A stretch of DNA of 64,000 nt from Trujillonella endophytica (lineage in GTDB: Bacteria > Actinomycetota > Actinomycetes > Mycobacteriales > Geodermatophilaceae). The stretch lies in the NCBI RefSeq assembly GCF_019799905.1, contig NZ_JABGCI010000006.1, positions 1-64,000 on the forward strand, written 5' to 3'. The notes beneath the pieces are model-generated. The model saw only the letters and a program-made list of their open reading frames with translations, did no database searches and was not told the origin of the DNA. Of this stretch, positions 14,544-23,125 are shown piece after piece; within the stretch, counting starts at the first letter, position 1; every line of letters begins with the position of its first letter. Position numbers and translations under genes: made by a program.

Positions 14544-14642
14544 GCCGGAGAACGGCCACGTTAGCTCCGGGGTGTCACGAGGAGGTTGCGTGCGATCGCC
14601 CCGCGACTCGCCTCCGTCACACGGCGTGGGCAGGATCGCCGC

Positions 14643-16016
14643 GTGGACACCCCTGCCGACCTGCTGGTGCACGACGCCGAGCTGCTGGCCACCGTGGACG
14701 ACGCCCGCCGCGAGATCCCCGGCGGCTGGGTGGCGGTCACCGGCGGCGTGGTGAGCGCCGTCGGCGGCCCGGCCGACGCCCCGCCGTCCGCCGTCCGCAC
14801 CGTCGACGCGCGCGGCTGCCTGGTGACGCCGGGGCTGGTCAACACCCACCACCACCTGTACCAGAACCTGACCCGCGCCTACGCCCCCGCGCTCACCGGC
14901 GGGCTGTTCGACTGGCTGGTCACGCTGTACCCGCTGTGGGCGCGGCTGGACGAGGAGGCGGCGTACGTGTCGGCCTACGTCGGGCTGACCGAGCTGGCGC
15001 TGTCGGGCTGCACCACCTCCACCGACCACCTGTACGTGCACCCGCGCGGCGGCGGCGACCTCGTCTCGGCGGAGGTCGCGGCGGCGCGGGACCTGGGCAT
15101 GCGCTCGCACTTCACCCGCGGCTCGATGTCGCTGTCGGTCAAGGACGGCGGCCTGCCCCCGGACTCGGTCGTCCAGGACGACGACGAGATCTTGGAGGAC
15201 TCGAGTCGACTCGTCGGGCTGCACCACGACCGGTCGCCGACGGCGCTCACCCGCATCGCGCTCGCGCCGTGCTCGCCGTTCAGCGTCTCGACCTCGCTCA
15301 TGCGGCGCACGGCGGAGCTGGCCGAGGCCCTCGACGTCCGGCTGCACACCCACCTGTGCGAGACGCAGGACGAGGACGCCTTCTGCCTGGAGACCTTCGG
15401 CCGCCGCCCGGTCGACTACCTGACCGACGTCGGCTGGATGGGCGACCGGGTGTGGCTGGCGCACGTGGTCTGGCCGTCGCCGGACGAGGTGGGCCGGCTG
15501 GGCGCGGCGCGGGTCGGGGCGGCGCACTGCCCGTCGTCCAACATGATCCTGGGCTCGGGGCTGGCGCCCGTCTCCGAGCTGCGTGCCGCCGGGGCGCCGG
15601 TGGGGCTCGGGGTGGACGGGTCGTCGTCGGCGGACTCGGCGTCCCTGTGGCTGGAGGCCCGGACGGCGATGCTGCAGGGCAAGCTCCGGCACGGCGCGGG
15701 CTCCTTCTCCGCCCGGGACGCCCTCGAGGTCGCCACCCGCGGCGGCGCGGCGTGCCTGGGGCGGGCGGGCGAGATCGGTGAGCTGTCGGTCGGCGCGTGC
15801 GGTGACCTCGTGGTGTGGCCGCTGGACGGCGTCGCCTTCGCCGGCGCGCTGTCGGACCCGGTCGAGGCGTGGCTGCGGTGCGGTCCGGTGGCGGCGCGGC
15901 ACACCGTCGTCGGCGGGCGGTTCGTGGTGGAGGACGGCGTCCCGGTGCACGCGGGCGTGGACGAGCAGCTCGCCGTCCACCGCCGCGTCTCCGCGCGCCT
16001 CCAGGCCCCCCTCTGA
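14643..16016 (+). CDS. 8-oxoguanine deaminase (amidohydrolase, AtzB/TrzN-like family)
   Basis: 457 residues. Metal motifs: VTPGLVNTHHHLYQNLTRAY with HxH, LHTHLCETQDED, a histidine in VWLAHVVW and GLGVDGSSSADSAS with the catalytic Asp. The 'HHHLYQNLTRAYAP' and 'DGLFDWL'-like wording is typical of 8-oxoguanine deaminases (8-oxoguanine to urate). Guanine deaminase or another purine/triazine hydrolase is the alternative. The product would bypass xanthine dehydrogenase and feed urate into the same pathway. The GTG at 14643 is preferred because it lines up with the usual start; an upstream ATG-less extension would add 19 residues. Confidence 0.82.
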   Translation: MDTPADLLVHDAELLATVDDARREIPGGWVAVTGGVVSAVGGPADAPPSAVRTVDARGCLVTPGLVNTHHHLYQNLTRAYAPALTGGLFDWLVTLYPLWARLDEEAAYVSAYVGLTELALSGCTTSTDHLYVHPRGGGDLVSAEVAAARDLGMRSHFTRGSMSLSVKDGGLPPDSVVQDDDEILEDSSRLVGLHHDRSPTALTRIALAPCSPFSVSTSLMRRTAELAEALDVRLHTHLCETQDEDAFCLETFGRRPVDYLTDVGWMGDRVWLAHVVWPSPDEVGRLGAARVGAAHCPSSNMILGSGLAPVSELRAAGAPVGLGVDGSSSADSASLWLEARTAMLQGKLRHGAGSFSARDALEVATRGGAACLGRAGEIGELSVGACGDLVVWPLDGVAFAGALSDPVEAWLRCGPVAARHTVVGGRFVVEDGVPVHAGVDEQLAVHRRVSARLQAPL

Positions 16017-16029
16017 GCGGCCGCCCTGG

Positions 16030-16094
16030 CGAGGCATGGGATCCCGTGCCGGTGTCCGGGACGCCGGGACGGGGGCATGGGATCCGATGCCTCG
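16030..16094. terminator. Large imperfect hairpin between convergent genes
   Basis: Two 21-nt arms (16030-16050 and 16074-16094) are inverted copies with two mismatches. Each contains GGCATGGGATCC, so the element also reads as a direct repeat. It fills the gap between the deaminase stop and the SMP-30 stop, and probably terminates both transcripts. Confidence 0.6.
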
Positions 16095-16112
16095 AGGGAC
16101 GGTCGGGCGGGG

Positions 16113-16997
16113 TCAGGGCTGGAAGTTGAGCCGCAGGCCAGGCCAGGGCCAGTCGACCGCATAGAGCACGCCGCGCCCGCCGGAGGAGACGTAGGCCGTG
16201 TCGCCGTCGAAGGCCACGTTGGTGACGTACGGGTCGGGCACCGGGGTGACGAACGCGTCCAGGACGTCGCCGTCGGGGCTGATCACCGTGATCCCCGACA
16301 GCCTGAGGTTCGCGACGCAGACGTTGCCGGCGCCGTCGACGGCCAGCCCGTCCCAGCCGTGCCCGGTCCCGTCCACGAGCAGCTGGCGCGGCCCGTCGAG
16401 CACGCCCGGCGCGCGGACGTCGAAGACCAGCACCCGGCCGGAGTAGGTCTCGGACACGTACAGGCGCGTGCCGTCCGGCGAGAGCCCGGCGCCGTTGGGC
16501 AGCTGCGCCTCGCGCGTGGCGACCCGGATCGTGCCCGCGACGGGGTCGGCGTGGTGGACGCAGCTGTTCGACGTGTCCACGACGTAGCAGGACCCGTCCG
16601 CGGCGAAGACGATGTCGTTGAGCGCGCCGAGGCGCGTGCCCTCGGACTCCCGGAACACGGTCTCGACGCGACCGGTGGCGAGATCGACCCGCTGCACCGA
16701 ACCGCCCTGGTTGTCCTCCCCGATCGCGCTGGGGAAGCGGATCCCGTCCCCGGCGGTGAACGTGAACCCGCCGCTGTTGCACACGTACAGGGCGCCGTCG
16801 GGCCCGAACGCGACGCCGTTGGGGCTGCCGCCGCAGTCGGCGACGACCTCCCGCCGGCCGTCCGGCCAGACACGTGCGAGCGTGCCGCCCTCGATCTCCG
16901 GGACGACCACCGACCCGTCCCCGACCGCGGCCGGCCCCTCGGGGAACCGCAGCCCCGCGGTGACCTCGCGTGCGGTCATGGTGTCGAACGCCGTCAT
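16113..16997 (-). CDS. SMP-30/gluconolactonase-like beta-propeller protein
   Basis: 294 residues, predicted six-bladed propeller. Family marks: GLRFPEGPAAVGDGSVVVPE at the N-terminus, SPNGVAFGPDGALYVCNSGG, LNDIVFAADGSCYVVDT, LPNGAGLSPDGTRLYVSET and HGWDGLAVDGAGNVCVANL. These supply the usual Glu/Asn/Asp divalent-metal ligands. Likely a lactonase, but the substrate cannot be read from sequence. It is the only gene in its transcript here and sits tail-to-tail with the purine deaminase. Confidence 0.85.
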   Translation of the reverse strand: MTAFDTMTAREVTAGLRFPEGPAAVGDGSVVVPEIEGGTLARVWPDGRREVVADCGGSPNGVAFGPDGALYVCNSGGFTFTAGDGIRFPSAIGEDNQGGSVQRVDLATGRVETVFRESEGTRLGALNDIVFAADGSCYVVDTSNSCVHHADPVAGTIRVATREAQLPNGAGLSPDGTRLYVSETYSGRVLVFDVRAPGVLDGPRQLLVDGTGHGWDGLAVDGAGNVCVANLRLSGITVISPDGDVLDAFVTPVPDPYVTNVAFDGDTAYVSSGGRGVLYAVDWPWPGLRLNFQP

Positions 16998-17080
16998 GGG
17001 GTCGTGCTCCTCGTCGTCGGGGAACCGGCAGCTGCCGCGAGCGACCCTAGGGTGATCGGCACCACATGCGAAACCCCGTT

Positions 17081-18235
17081 CTACAACGCGGCGGCAAGCG
17101 CCTCCAGGTCGTCGAGGGTGGCGTCGACGTGCGGCGAGACCCGCAGCACCGGCCCGGTCATCTCACCCGGCGCCCGCTCGGTCCCGATCGCGGTGGTGAC
17201 GATGCCCTGCTCGGCCAGCAGTCGGGCCCGGGTGGCGACGACGTCGGCGCCCTCGGGCGGGGCCAGGGTGGTGGTCGCCGTCGGCTCGTCCACCGGCTCG
17301 ACCACCCGCCAGCCGGCCACCCCGTCCAGGACCTCCCGGCCGGCCCGGCCGAGGGCGGCCAGCCGCTCGCGCACCCGGTCCGGCCCGGCGGCGAGGTGCT
17401 CGCCGACCGCCAGGACCAGGCCCACCCGCCCGGCGACGTGTGCCTCGCCGGACTCGAAGGCCCGCATCGGCGGCAGGTCGGCCACCGGGGTCAGGACGGG
17501 GGTCAGCCGGGCCGCCAGCGCCGGCCGGACGCACAGGAAGCCGACCCCGCGCGGCCCGGCCAGCCACTTGCGCGAGGTGCCGTAGACGGCGTCGGCGCCG
17601 AGGTCGACGTCGACCTGGCCGAGGGACTGGGCGGCGTCGAGCACCAGCGGCACCCCGGTGGCGCGGCACAGCGCGGCGACCTCGCGGGCCGGGTTGACGA
17701 CGCCGCGGTGGCTGGGCACGTGGGTGAGGTGCACCGCCGCCGGCGGATCGGCGGTCAGCAACCGCTCCAGCTCCTCCGGCACGACCCGCCCGACGCCGTC
17801 CACCGGCAGCGGCACGGGGGTGAGCCCGGCCGCGTGGAGCATCGCGGTGTTCGGCGCGTACTCGCCGGGCAGGATCGCGACCCGGCTGCCCGCGGGCAGC
17901 CGCCACCCGGCCAGCAGGGTGGCGAGCGCGGCCTGCGCCGACTCGACGAACGCCAGGTCGGCCGCGGCCATCCCGACCAGGCCGGCGAGCACCGAGCGGC
18001 CCTGCTGGAGCAGGTCCTGCGCGGCCGCCTCGGCGACGTAGCCGCCCAGCTCGGCCTCGTGCCGGGCGTGGTGGGCGGCGGCCTCGAGCACGCGGTTGCT
18101 CTGCCTGCTGCACGCCGCGGTGTCCAGGTGCCGCCCGGCCGGGCGGGGCCGGGCGGCGCGCCACACGGCGCCGAGGTCGTCGTGGGGGAGGACCCCTGGG
18201 GGGCCGGGCTCGTGGGGGAGGCCGCCGGTGCTCAC
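17081..18235 (-). CDS. egtE: Ergothioneine biosynthesis PLP-dependent C-S lyase EgtE
   Basis: 384 residues, class V aminotransferase fold. The N-terminal HLDTAACSRQSNRVLEAAA and HARHEAELGGYVAEAAA blocks are, as I recall them, characteristic of EgtE rather than of cysteine desulfurases. The PLP lysine lies in YGTSRKWLAGPRGVGFL, preceded by VLDAAQSLGQVDVDLGAD. EgtE removes the cysteinyl backbone from hercynylcysteine sulfoxide to give ergothioneine. It is on the same strand as egtABCD but 3.2 kb further along, separated by four genes. Confidence 0.87.
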   Translation of the reverse strand: MSTGGLPHEPGPPGVLPHDDLGAVWRAARPRPAGRHLDTAACSRQSNRVLEAAAHHARHEAELGGYVAEAAAQDLLQQGRSVLAGLVGMAAADLAFVESAQAALATLLAGWRLPAGSRVAILPGEYAPNTAMLHAAGLTPVPLPVDGVGRVVPEELERLLTADPPAAVHLTHVPSHRGVVNPAREVAALCRATGVPLVLDAAQSLGQVDVDLGADAVYGTSRKWLAGPRGVGFLCVRPALAARLTPVLTPVADLPPMRAFESGEAHVAGRVGLVLAVGEHLAAGPDRVRERLAALGRAGREVLDGVAGWRVVEPVDEPTATTTLAPPEGADVVATRARLLAEQGIVTTAIGTERAPGEMTGPVLRVSPHVDATLDDLEALAAAL

Positions 18236-18270
18236 GCCGCCACGCTAGGCGTCGCGACGCGGAGCCGTCC

Positions 18271-19050
18271 TCAGGCCTCCAGCTGGCCGCGGGCGATGGA
18301 GACCCCCGAGTGCGTGGGGTCGCCGTCCAGCGTCTCGACGGAGACGTCGACGACCGGGTAGTCGCCGATGTCGAGGTCTGCCGGGAGCTCGAGCTCCTCG
18401 GTGCCCGCGCTGACGACGCCGACCGAGACCATGCCCTCGACCGCCGTGTCGATGAGCCACACCTCGAGGTAGCCCTCCTGCGGCGCGTCGGCGTCCAGCT
18501 CCAGGCGGAGCACGCGCGAACCGTCGGGGCGCTCGACGACCTCGGCCTGGCCGGAGGCCTCGTTCTCGCCGAGGGGGTCCAGGTCCGTGGCGGCCAGGGC
18601 GACGAAGGCGTCGTCCTCGTCGTCCCCGTCGCCGAGGGTGACCGCGCCGGCACCGATGCCGGCGCCGACGACCAGGGAGGCCGCGGCCGCGAGCAGCAGC
18701 CGGGACCGCCGGGGCCGCAGCGGGCGTACCTCGGCGAGCGGCTCGGGGTCGGCGGGCGGCTCGGGGCGGACGGCGGCGGGCGGCTGGGGGACGGGCCCGG
18801 CGGCCGGGACCGCCGACTCGGCGCCGACGCCGGTGGCGGCCGCGATCGCCGCCCAGACGTGCGCCGGCGGGGCGACCGGGGCGCCGGGAGCGGCGAACTC
18901 GGGGACGGCGAGGACCTCGACGCTGCGGCGCAGGCTCGTCACCTCGGCCGTGCAGGCGGCGCAGCCGGCCAGGTGCCCGGCGTCGTGGGCGGCCAGGGGC
19001 TCACCGAGGGCGGCCAGCGCCAGGTCGTCAGGCGTGCAGTGCTGCGGCAC
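18271..19050 (-). CDS. Anti-sigma factor, RskA-like, with zinc-associated domain
   Basis: 259 residues. The N-terminal ZAS motif is His26-x3-Cys30-x2-Cys33 (GHLAGCAAC). A Pro/Ala-rich cytoplasmic linker precedes one membrane helix near residues 150-172 (RLLLAAAASLVVGAGIGAGA). The extracytoplasmic C-terminal domain ends LDGDPTHSGVSIARGQLEA, typical of anti-sigma-K. It sequesters the sigma factor encoded immediately upstream, whose gene overlaps it by 23 bp. Confidence 0.9.
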   Translation of the reverse strand: MPQHCTPDDLALAALGEPLAAHDAGHLAGCAACTAEVTSLRRSVEVLAVPEFAAPGAPVAPPAHVWAAIAAATGVGAESAVPAAGPVPQPPAAVRPEPPADPEPLAEVRPLRPRRSRLLLAAAASLVVGAGIGAGAVTLGDGDDEDDAFVALAATDLDPLGENEASGQAEVVERPDGSRVLRLELDADAPQEGYLEVWLIDTAVEGMVSVGVVSAGTEELELPADLDIGDYPVVDVSVETLDGDPTHSGVSIARGQLEA

Positions 19051-19705
19051 CGTCCACCTCCAAGCGGCTGCGCAGGCGCTCCAGTGTGCGCCTGATGTGG
19101 CTCTTCACCGTGCCCAGCGGCAGGCCCGTGCGGGCCGCGATCTGGACGTGGGTGAGGTCCTCGAAGAAGGCCAGCTCGATGATGCCGCGCTGGGGCTGGT
19201 CGATGCGGTCCAGTTCGTCGAGCAGCAGGACGCGGTCGGCGACGGCGGCGTCCAGCGGCTGCGCGGCCGGGGCGGGGCGGGTCTCGGCGTCGGACGCCGC
19301 GGCCTCGGCGAGCCGGCGCTGGCGGTCGCGCTTGGCCCAGGTGTCGGCGATCTTGTGCCGGCAGACGCCGACCAGCCAGGCCGGCAGCGGCCCGGACTCC
19401 GGGCGGTAGCCGGCGCGGCCGGTCCAGGCGGAGACGAACACCTGCTGGGTGACGTCCTCGGCGTCCGGCCCCGGCCCGAAGGCGCGCACCGCCATGCCGT
19501 GCACCTGGCCCGACCAGCGCTGATAGGCCAGCGCCAGGGCCTGGTCGTCGCCCGTGGCGAAGCGCCGGCCGATCTCGGCGTCGTCCGGCTCCGGGGTCAG
19601 ACCCCGCAGCGGGAGGACGTCGTTTGCCACGAACTCGACCCTAGTTGCCCGCGTCGGGGTCGTGGGGCGGGGCGGGGCCGCCGGACGGTCGAGCAGCCCG
19701 GTCAC
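19028..19705 (-). CDS. ECF sigma factor (SigK-like)
   Basis: 225 residues. Region 2 is seen in YQRWSGQVHGMAVRAFGPGPDAEDVTQQVFVSAW (residues about 60-95) and region 4 in LTHVQIAARTGLPLGTVKSHIRRTLERLR. A 45-residue N-terminal extension is present; a later GTG (VEFVANDV...) is a possible start. It overlaps both the sortase stop (ATGA at 19702-19705) and the anti-sigma start, so sortase, sigma and anti-sigma are one coupled transcript. Confidence 0.9.
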   Translation of the reverse strand: MTGLLDRPAAPPRPTTPTRATRVEFVANDVLPLRGLTPEPDDAEIGRRFATGDDQALALAYQRWSGQVHGMAVRAFGPGPDAEDVTQQVFVSAWTGRAGYRPESGPLPAWLVGVCRHKIADTWAKRDRQRRLAEAAASDAETRPAPAAQPLDAAVADRVLLLDELDRIDQPQRGIIELAFFEDLTHVQIAARTGLPLGTVKSHIRRTLERLRSRLEVDGAAALHA

Positions 19706-20376
19706 GGTGCGGGCTCCGCGACCACGACGACGTTGTCCCGGTAGCTGCGGTACTCGGGCAGGAACGGTCCGCCGCAGGTCACCACGACCAGCCGGGGGTC
19801 GCCGTCCCGGGCGAAGAGCTCGGCCAGCGGCAGCTCCTGCTTGGAGATGAGCTGCCGGCTGACGACCCGCCAGCGCGTGGCGGCACCGGTCCCGTCGGTG
19901 ACGAGCACCTCGTCCCCCACGTCGGCGTCCCGCAGCGGGGCGAGCGCACCGAGGCCCTGCTCGGCGTCGTCGACGTGGCCGGCCAGCACGGCCGACCCCG
20001 GGGCACCGGGGACGGGCCCGAAGCGGTACCAGCCGACCCGGGACACGTCGTCGGGCAGCGCCATCTGCCCGTCGGCGGAGATCCCCGTCGCGTCGACGGG
20101 GGCGTCCACGCCGAGCGCCGGGACGGCGAGCCGGACGGGGGCGGGAGCGGGGACGACGCCGGTCGGGGCGGCGTCGCGGGTCACCACGAGGGGCGGTCGC
20201 CCGGGGACCGCCGGCGCCGACGGCGGGGGTTCCGCCGGCGCCGACGGGGTGGACACGGAGAGGACCCGCTCGACCGGCGCGCCCGCCGATGCCGGCTCCT
20301 GGGTCAGCTGCCAGGTGACCGGCACGCCGATCGCCACGGCGAGCCCCAGGGCCGCACCGGCGGCCGCGCGTCTCAT
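19702..20376 (-). CDS. Sortase, class F/E-like
   Basis: 224 residues with an N-terminal signal/anchor (RRAAAGAALGLAVAIGVPV), a Pro/Ala linker (about 40-80) and a C-terminal sortase barrel. Catalytic triad: His134 (LAGHVDD), Cys201 (VVVTCGG) and Arg213 (SYRDNVVV). The ATG at 20376 has GGAGGAG upstream. Encoded after a secreted DUF4397 protein and before sigma/anti-sigma genes. Class is judged from length and the actinobacterial 'SVLAGHVD' motif. Confidence 0.88.
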   Translation of the reverse strand: MRRAAAGAALGLAVAIGVPVTWQLTQEPASAGAPVERVLSVSTPSAPAEPPPSAPAVPGRPPLVVTRDAAPTGVVPAPAPVRLAVPALGVDAPVDATGISADGQMALPDDVSRVGWYRFGPVPGAPGSAVLAGHVDDAEQGLGALAPLRDADVGDEVLVTDGTGAATRWRVVSRQLISKQELPLAELFARDGDPRLVVVTCGGPFLPEYRSYRDNVVVVAEPAP

Positions 20377-20402
20377 CTCGGATCTCCTCCGGTCCAGGTC
20401 CC

Positions 20403-21224
20403 TCAGGAGCGGCTGGTGGCCAGCCGGCGGGCGGAGATCCCGGCGAGGGCGAGCCCGGCCAGCGACAGCGCTGCCAGCGGCGCCGGGAAGCCGTCGTCCT
20501 CGACCAGGCCGCCGGTGCCGCCGGGGACGCCGGAGGGAGCGGAGTGCCCTGCGGCCACGGTCTGGACGGCGAGCTCGTAGCCGGCCTCCGCCGAGCCCCA
20601 CGCGTAGACGATCGTGGTGGCGCCCTCCTGCAGGGTCAGGTCGGCCGGGCCGATCGCCACGGTGCCGGTACCGGCCACCACGACGTCGGCGGAGACGGTG
20701 CCCGCCGGGACGGTCAGCGAGGCCTCGTTCGGGTTGGTCAGCCCGGGGACGACGACCTGGCCGCCGGCGCGCACGTCGACCGCAGGAGCCGCGGCGGTGT
20801 GCCGCACGGTCACCCGGCCCTCGCCGGCCGCGACGGCGGAGGTGTCGTTGACGAACGGCGTGAGTGCCGGCTGGCCCTCGGCGGTGAGGTGGGCGACGAC
20901 GGTCGCGTTGGCCCCCGCGGGGACCGCCACGCCGTTCGCCGACAGCAGCGGGGTGCCGGAGCCGTCCGGGGCGTCGGCCGGGAAGATCGCCAGGTCGTAG
21001 TCGCCGGCGGGGAGCTCCAGCGGGTCGGTCAGCGTGCCGGGCTGGAAGTCGTCGATCAGCCGCTCGCCGTTGGCGTACACGTCGACGGGGGTGTTCGGCA
21101 CGGCGTGCAGGACCGAGACGGTCGCGGTGTCCGCCGCGACGGCGGGGGAGGCGCCGAGGACGAGCAGTGCGCTGACGGCGCCGGTGGCGCCGGCGGCGAG
21201 ACCGAGGGAACGGGTCCGGGTCAT
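20403..21224 (-). CDS. Secreted DUF4397-domain protein
   Basis: 273 residues. A clear signal peptide (MTRTRSLGLAAGATGAVSAL to ...ASPAVAA) precedes two DUF4397-like beta units (VSVLHAVPNTPVDVYANGERL and VTVRHTAAAPAVDVRAGGQVV). The C-terminal helix LAALSLAGLALAGI with an Arg-containing tail looks like a wall-sorting or membrane anchor, but no LPxTG/LAxTG is present before it. It lies 26 bp upstream of the sortase gene and should share its transcript. Two identical hairpins sit upstream. Confidence 0.85.
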   Translation of the reverse strand: MTRTRSLGLAAGATGAVSALLVLGASPAVAADTATVSVLHAVPNTPVDVYANGERLIDDFQPGTLTDPLELPAGDYDLAIFPADAPDGSGTPLLSANGVAVPAGANATVVAHLTAEGQPALTPFVNDTSAVAAGEGRVTVRHTAAAPAVDVRAGGQVVVPGLTNPNEASLTVPAGTVSADVVVAGTGTVAIGPADLTLQEGATTIVYAWGSAEAGYELAVQTVAAGHSAPSGVPGGTGGLVEDDGFPAPLAALSLAGLALAGISARRLATSRS

Positions 21225-21324
21225 GGGACTGGCCTTCCGGGAGGGGGTGACTGCCTTGTCACCCCTCCTTCCGGGCCGTCTCCGCGCGCGGATGCAGCGG
21301 GGCCACCCAGGTCTTCCCGCGCTG

Positions 21325-21358
21325 TCGTGCTCTGCGTCCCCCTGTACGCAGAGCACGA
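21325..21358. repeat. Hairpin repeat, copy 1
   Basis: Perfect 13-bp arms TCGTGCTCTGCGT (21325-21337) and its complement (21346-21358) around CCCCCTGT. The unit recurs 63 bp away with one loop change. Located between the egtD stop and the DUF4397 start on the minus strand, so it could end the egt transcript. Confidence 0.9.
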
Positions 21359-21387
21359 GCTCTGCCGGTCGACGGGTGGGGACGCCT

Positions 21388-21421
21388 TCGTGCTCTGCGT
21401 CCCCGTGTACGCAGAGCACGA
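21388..21421. repeat. Hairpin repeat, copy 2
   Basis: Same 34-bp unit as 21325-21358 with identical arms; the loop is CCCCGTGT. It lies 36 bp from the egtD stop. Tandem terminators or a duplicated intergenic element are both possible. Confidence 0.9.
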
Positions 21422-21456
21422 GCACCCACGAGGGGGGGTGTCCGGGAAGGCCTTCC

Positions 21457-22425
21457 TCAGGCGGGGACGGAGAGGGAGACGCCGAAGTCGCCGTCCGGGT
21501 CGGTCCACCAGTGCGTGAGCCGCAGGCCGGCCGCGGCGAGCTCGGCCTCGACCCGCTCCGGGCGGAACTTGGCCGAGACCTCGGTGCGCATCTCCTCGCC
21601 GGCGGCGAAGGCGACCTGCAGGTCGAGCTCGGGCACGGCGACCACCTGCTCGACGATCGAGCGCAGCCGCATCTCGATCCACTCCGCCTCGGCGTCCCAG
21701 AGCGCGACGTGCTCGAACGTCGCCGGGTCGAAGCCGGCGCCCAGCTCGCGGTTGAGCACCGACAGCACGTTGCGGTTGAACTCCGCCGTCACGCCCGCGG
21801 CGTCGTCGTAGGCGGGCACCAGCCGGGCGGGGTCCTTCACCAGGTCGGTGCCGAGCAGGAACGAGTCGCCGGGGGCGAGGGTGGCGGCCAGCTCGCCGAG
21901 GAAGGCCGCGCGCGGCGCGGGCTCGAGGTTGCCGATCGTCGATCCCAGGAAGGCCACCAGCCGCCGTCCCTCGCGCGGCAGCCGGTCCAGGTGCTCGGTG
22001 AAGTCGCCCACCACCGCGTCGACGGCCACGCCCGGGTACTCCGCGGTGATCGCCGCACCCGCCGCCTCGAGGACCGACGGATCGACGTCGAAGGGCACGA
22101 AGCGGCGCAGCGTGCCGGCGTCGCGCAGCGCCGACAGCAGCAGCCGGGTCTTCTCCGAGGTCCCGCTGCCCAGCTCCACCAGCACGTCCGCGCCCGAGAC
22201 GGCGGCGATCTCCCCGGCCCGGGCGTCGAGCACCACCCGCTCGGCGCGGGTCGGGTAGTACTCGGGCAGCCGGGTGATCTCGTCGAACAGCTCGCTGCCG
22301 CGCTCGTCGTAGAACCACCGCGGGGGCAGCGACTTCGGTGCCGCCGTCAGCCCGGCCAGCGCGTCGGCGCGCAGGGCGGCGCGGGCGGCGTCGGGGGCGA
22401 GGTGGCTGGTCAGCGAGACCGTCAT
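21457..22425 (-). CDS. egtD: L-histidine N-alpha-methyltransferase EgtD
   Basis: 322 residues. The SAM site is ELGSGTS at 84-90. Residues equivalent to the histidine-binding set known from M. smegmatis EgtD fall at the same numbers here: Tyr56, Asn166 (STIGNLEP), Glu282 and Ser284 (RTEVSAKF). It trimethylates histidine to hercynine, the first ergothioneine step. Its ATG overlaps the egtC stop (22422-22425). Hairpins follow its stop. Confidence 0.97.
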   Translation of the reverse strand: MTVSLTSHLAPDAARAALRADALAGLTAAPKSLPPRWFYDERGSELFDEITRLPEYYPTRAERVVLDARAGEIAAVSGADVLVELGSGTSEKTRLLLSALRDAGTLRRFVPFDVDPSVLEAAGAAITAEYPGVAVDAVVGDFTEHLDRLPREGRRLVAFLGSTIGNLEPAPRAAFLGELAATLAPGDSFLLGTDLVKDPARLVPAYDDAAGVTAEFNRNVLSVLNRELGAGFDPATFEHVALWDAEAEWIEMRLRSIVEQVVAVPELDLQVAFAAGEEMRTEVSAKFRPERVEAELAAAGLRLTHWWTDPDGDFGVSLSVPA

Positions 22426-23123
22426 GCGGGGAGTTCTCCGATCGGGGTGAGGGTGAGGCCGTCGGGCGTGACCTCGACGAGGTGGTGGTCGGGGACGTCG
22501 CGCCAGGCGGGGTCGTCGTCCCAGGGCTCGCTGGCCAGGGCGGTGCCCTGGTCGGTGACCAGGACCGACAGGGTGTCGCCCCAGGTGGTGGCGAGCAGCC
22601 GCGTGCCGTCGGCGGCGAGCAGGTTCAGCCGGGCCGCGGGGTCGGCCGCGCCGACCTCGGCGACGGTGGCGGCCAGGGCGTCCAGGCCCCGGTCGAAGAC
22701 GAGCGCGGCCAGCAGCGCGCTGTCGACGGTGGACTCCGCGTCGCGCACCGGCGGCAGCACCGCCCGGTCGACGCGGCCGTTGTGCGAGAGCAGGGCGCGA
22801 CCGTCGGTGAAGGGCGCGGCGGCGCTCTCCTCCAGCGGCATGCCGACCGTCGCCGAGCGGACGGCGGCCACCACGCACCCCGACCGCAGCACGGGTGCCA
22901 CGGAGGCGAAGGACGGGTCGCCCCACAGCGGCCGGGCCGACCGCCAGCGGGCCGGCTCCGCCCGGTCGGGTGCGTAGAAGCCCACGCCCCAGCCGTCGGC
23001 GTTGACCGTGCCGTACCGCTGCCGGCGCGGCGCCCACGACTGCACCAGCAGGGACGACGGCGGCTCGAGCACCAGGGACGAGAGCGTGCGGGGCCGGCCC
23101 AGCCAGCCGAGGTGACGGCACAC
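22422..23123 (-). CDS. egtC: Gamma-glutamyl hercynylcysteine sulfoxide hydrolase EgtC
   Basis: 233 residues, class II glutamine amidotransferase fold. Starting at GTG 23123 puts Cys2 (MCRHLGWLG) as the N-terminal nucleophile after methionine removal. Other family blocks: [29 protein letters not shown] and LLSHNGRV. It removes the glutamyl group in ergothioneine synthesis. Two bases separate it from the egtB stop. Confidence 0.95.
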   Translation of the reverse strand: MCRHLGWLGRPRTLSSLVLEPPSSLLVQSWAPRRQRYGTVNADGWGVGFYAPDRAEPARWRSARPLWGDPSFASVAPVLRSGCVVAAVRSATVGMPLEESAAAPFTDGRALLSHNGRVDRAVLPPVRDAESTVDSALLAALVFDRGLDALAATVAEVGAADPAARLNLLAADGTRLLATTWGDTLSVLVTDQGTALASEPWDDDPAWRDVPDHHLVEVTPDGLTLTPIGELPA

Positions 23124-23125
23124 GG

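Noticed and set aside
17081..18235. Cysteine desulfurase (IscS/SufS-like)
   Set aside because: The N-terminal SRQS and GGYVAE blocks and nearby egtABCD fit EgtE; no Fe-S assembly genes are near.
20403..21224. Sortase substrate with LPxTG motif
   Set aside because: The C-terminal helix and basic tail are present but I find no LPxTG or LAxTG before them.
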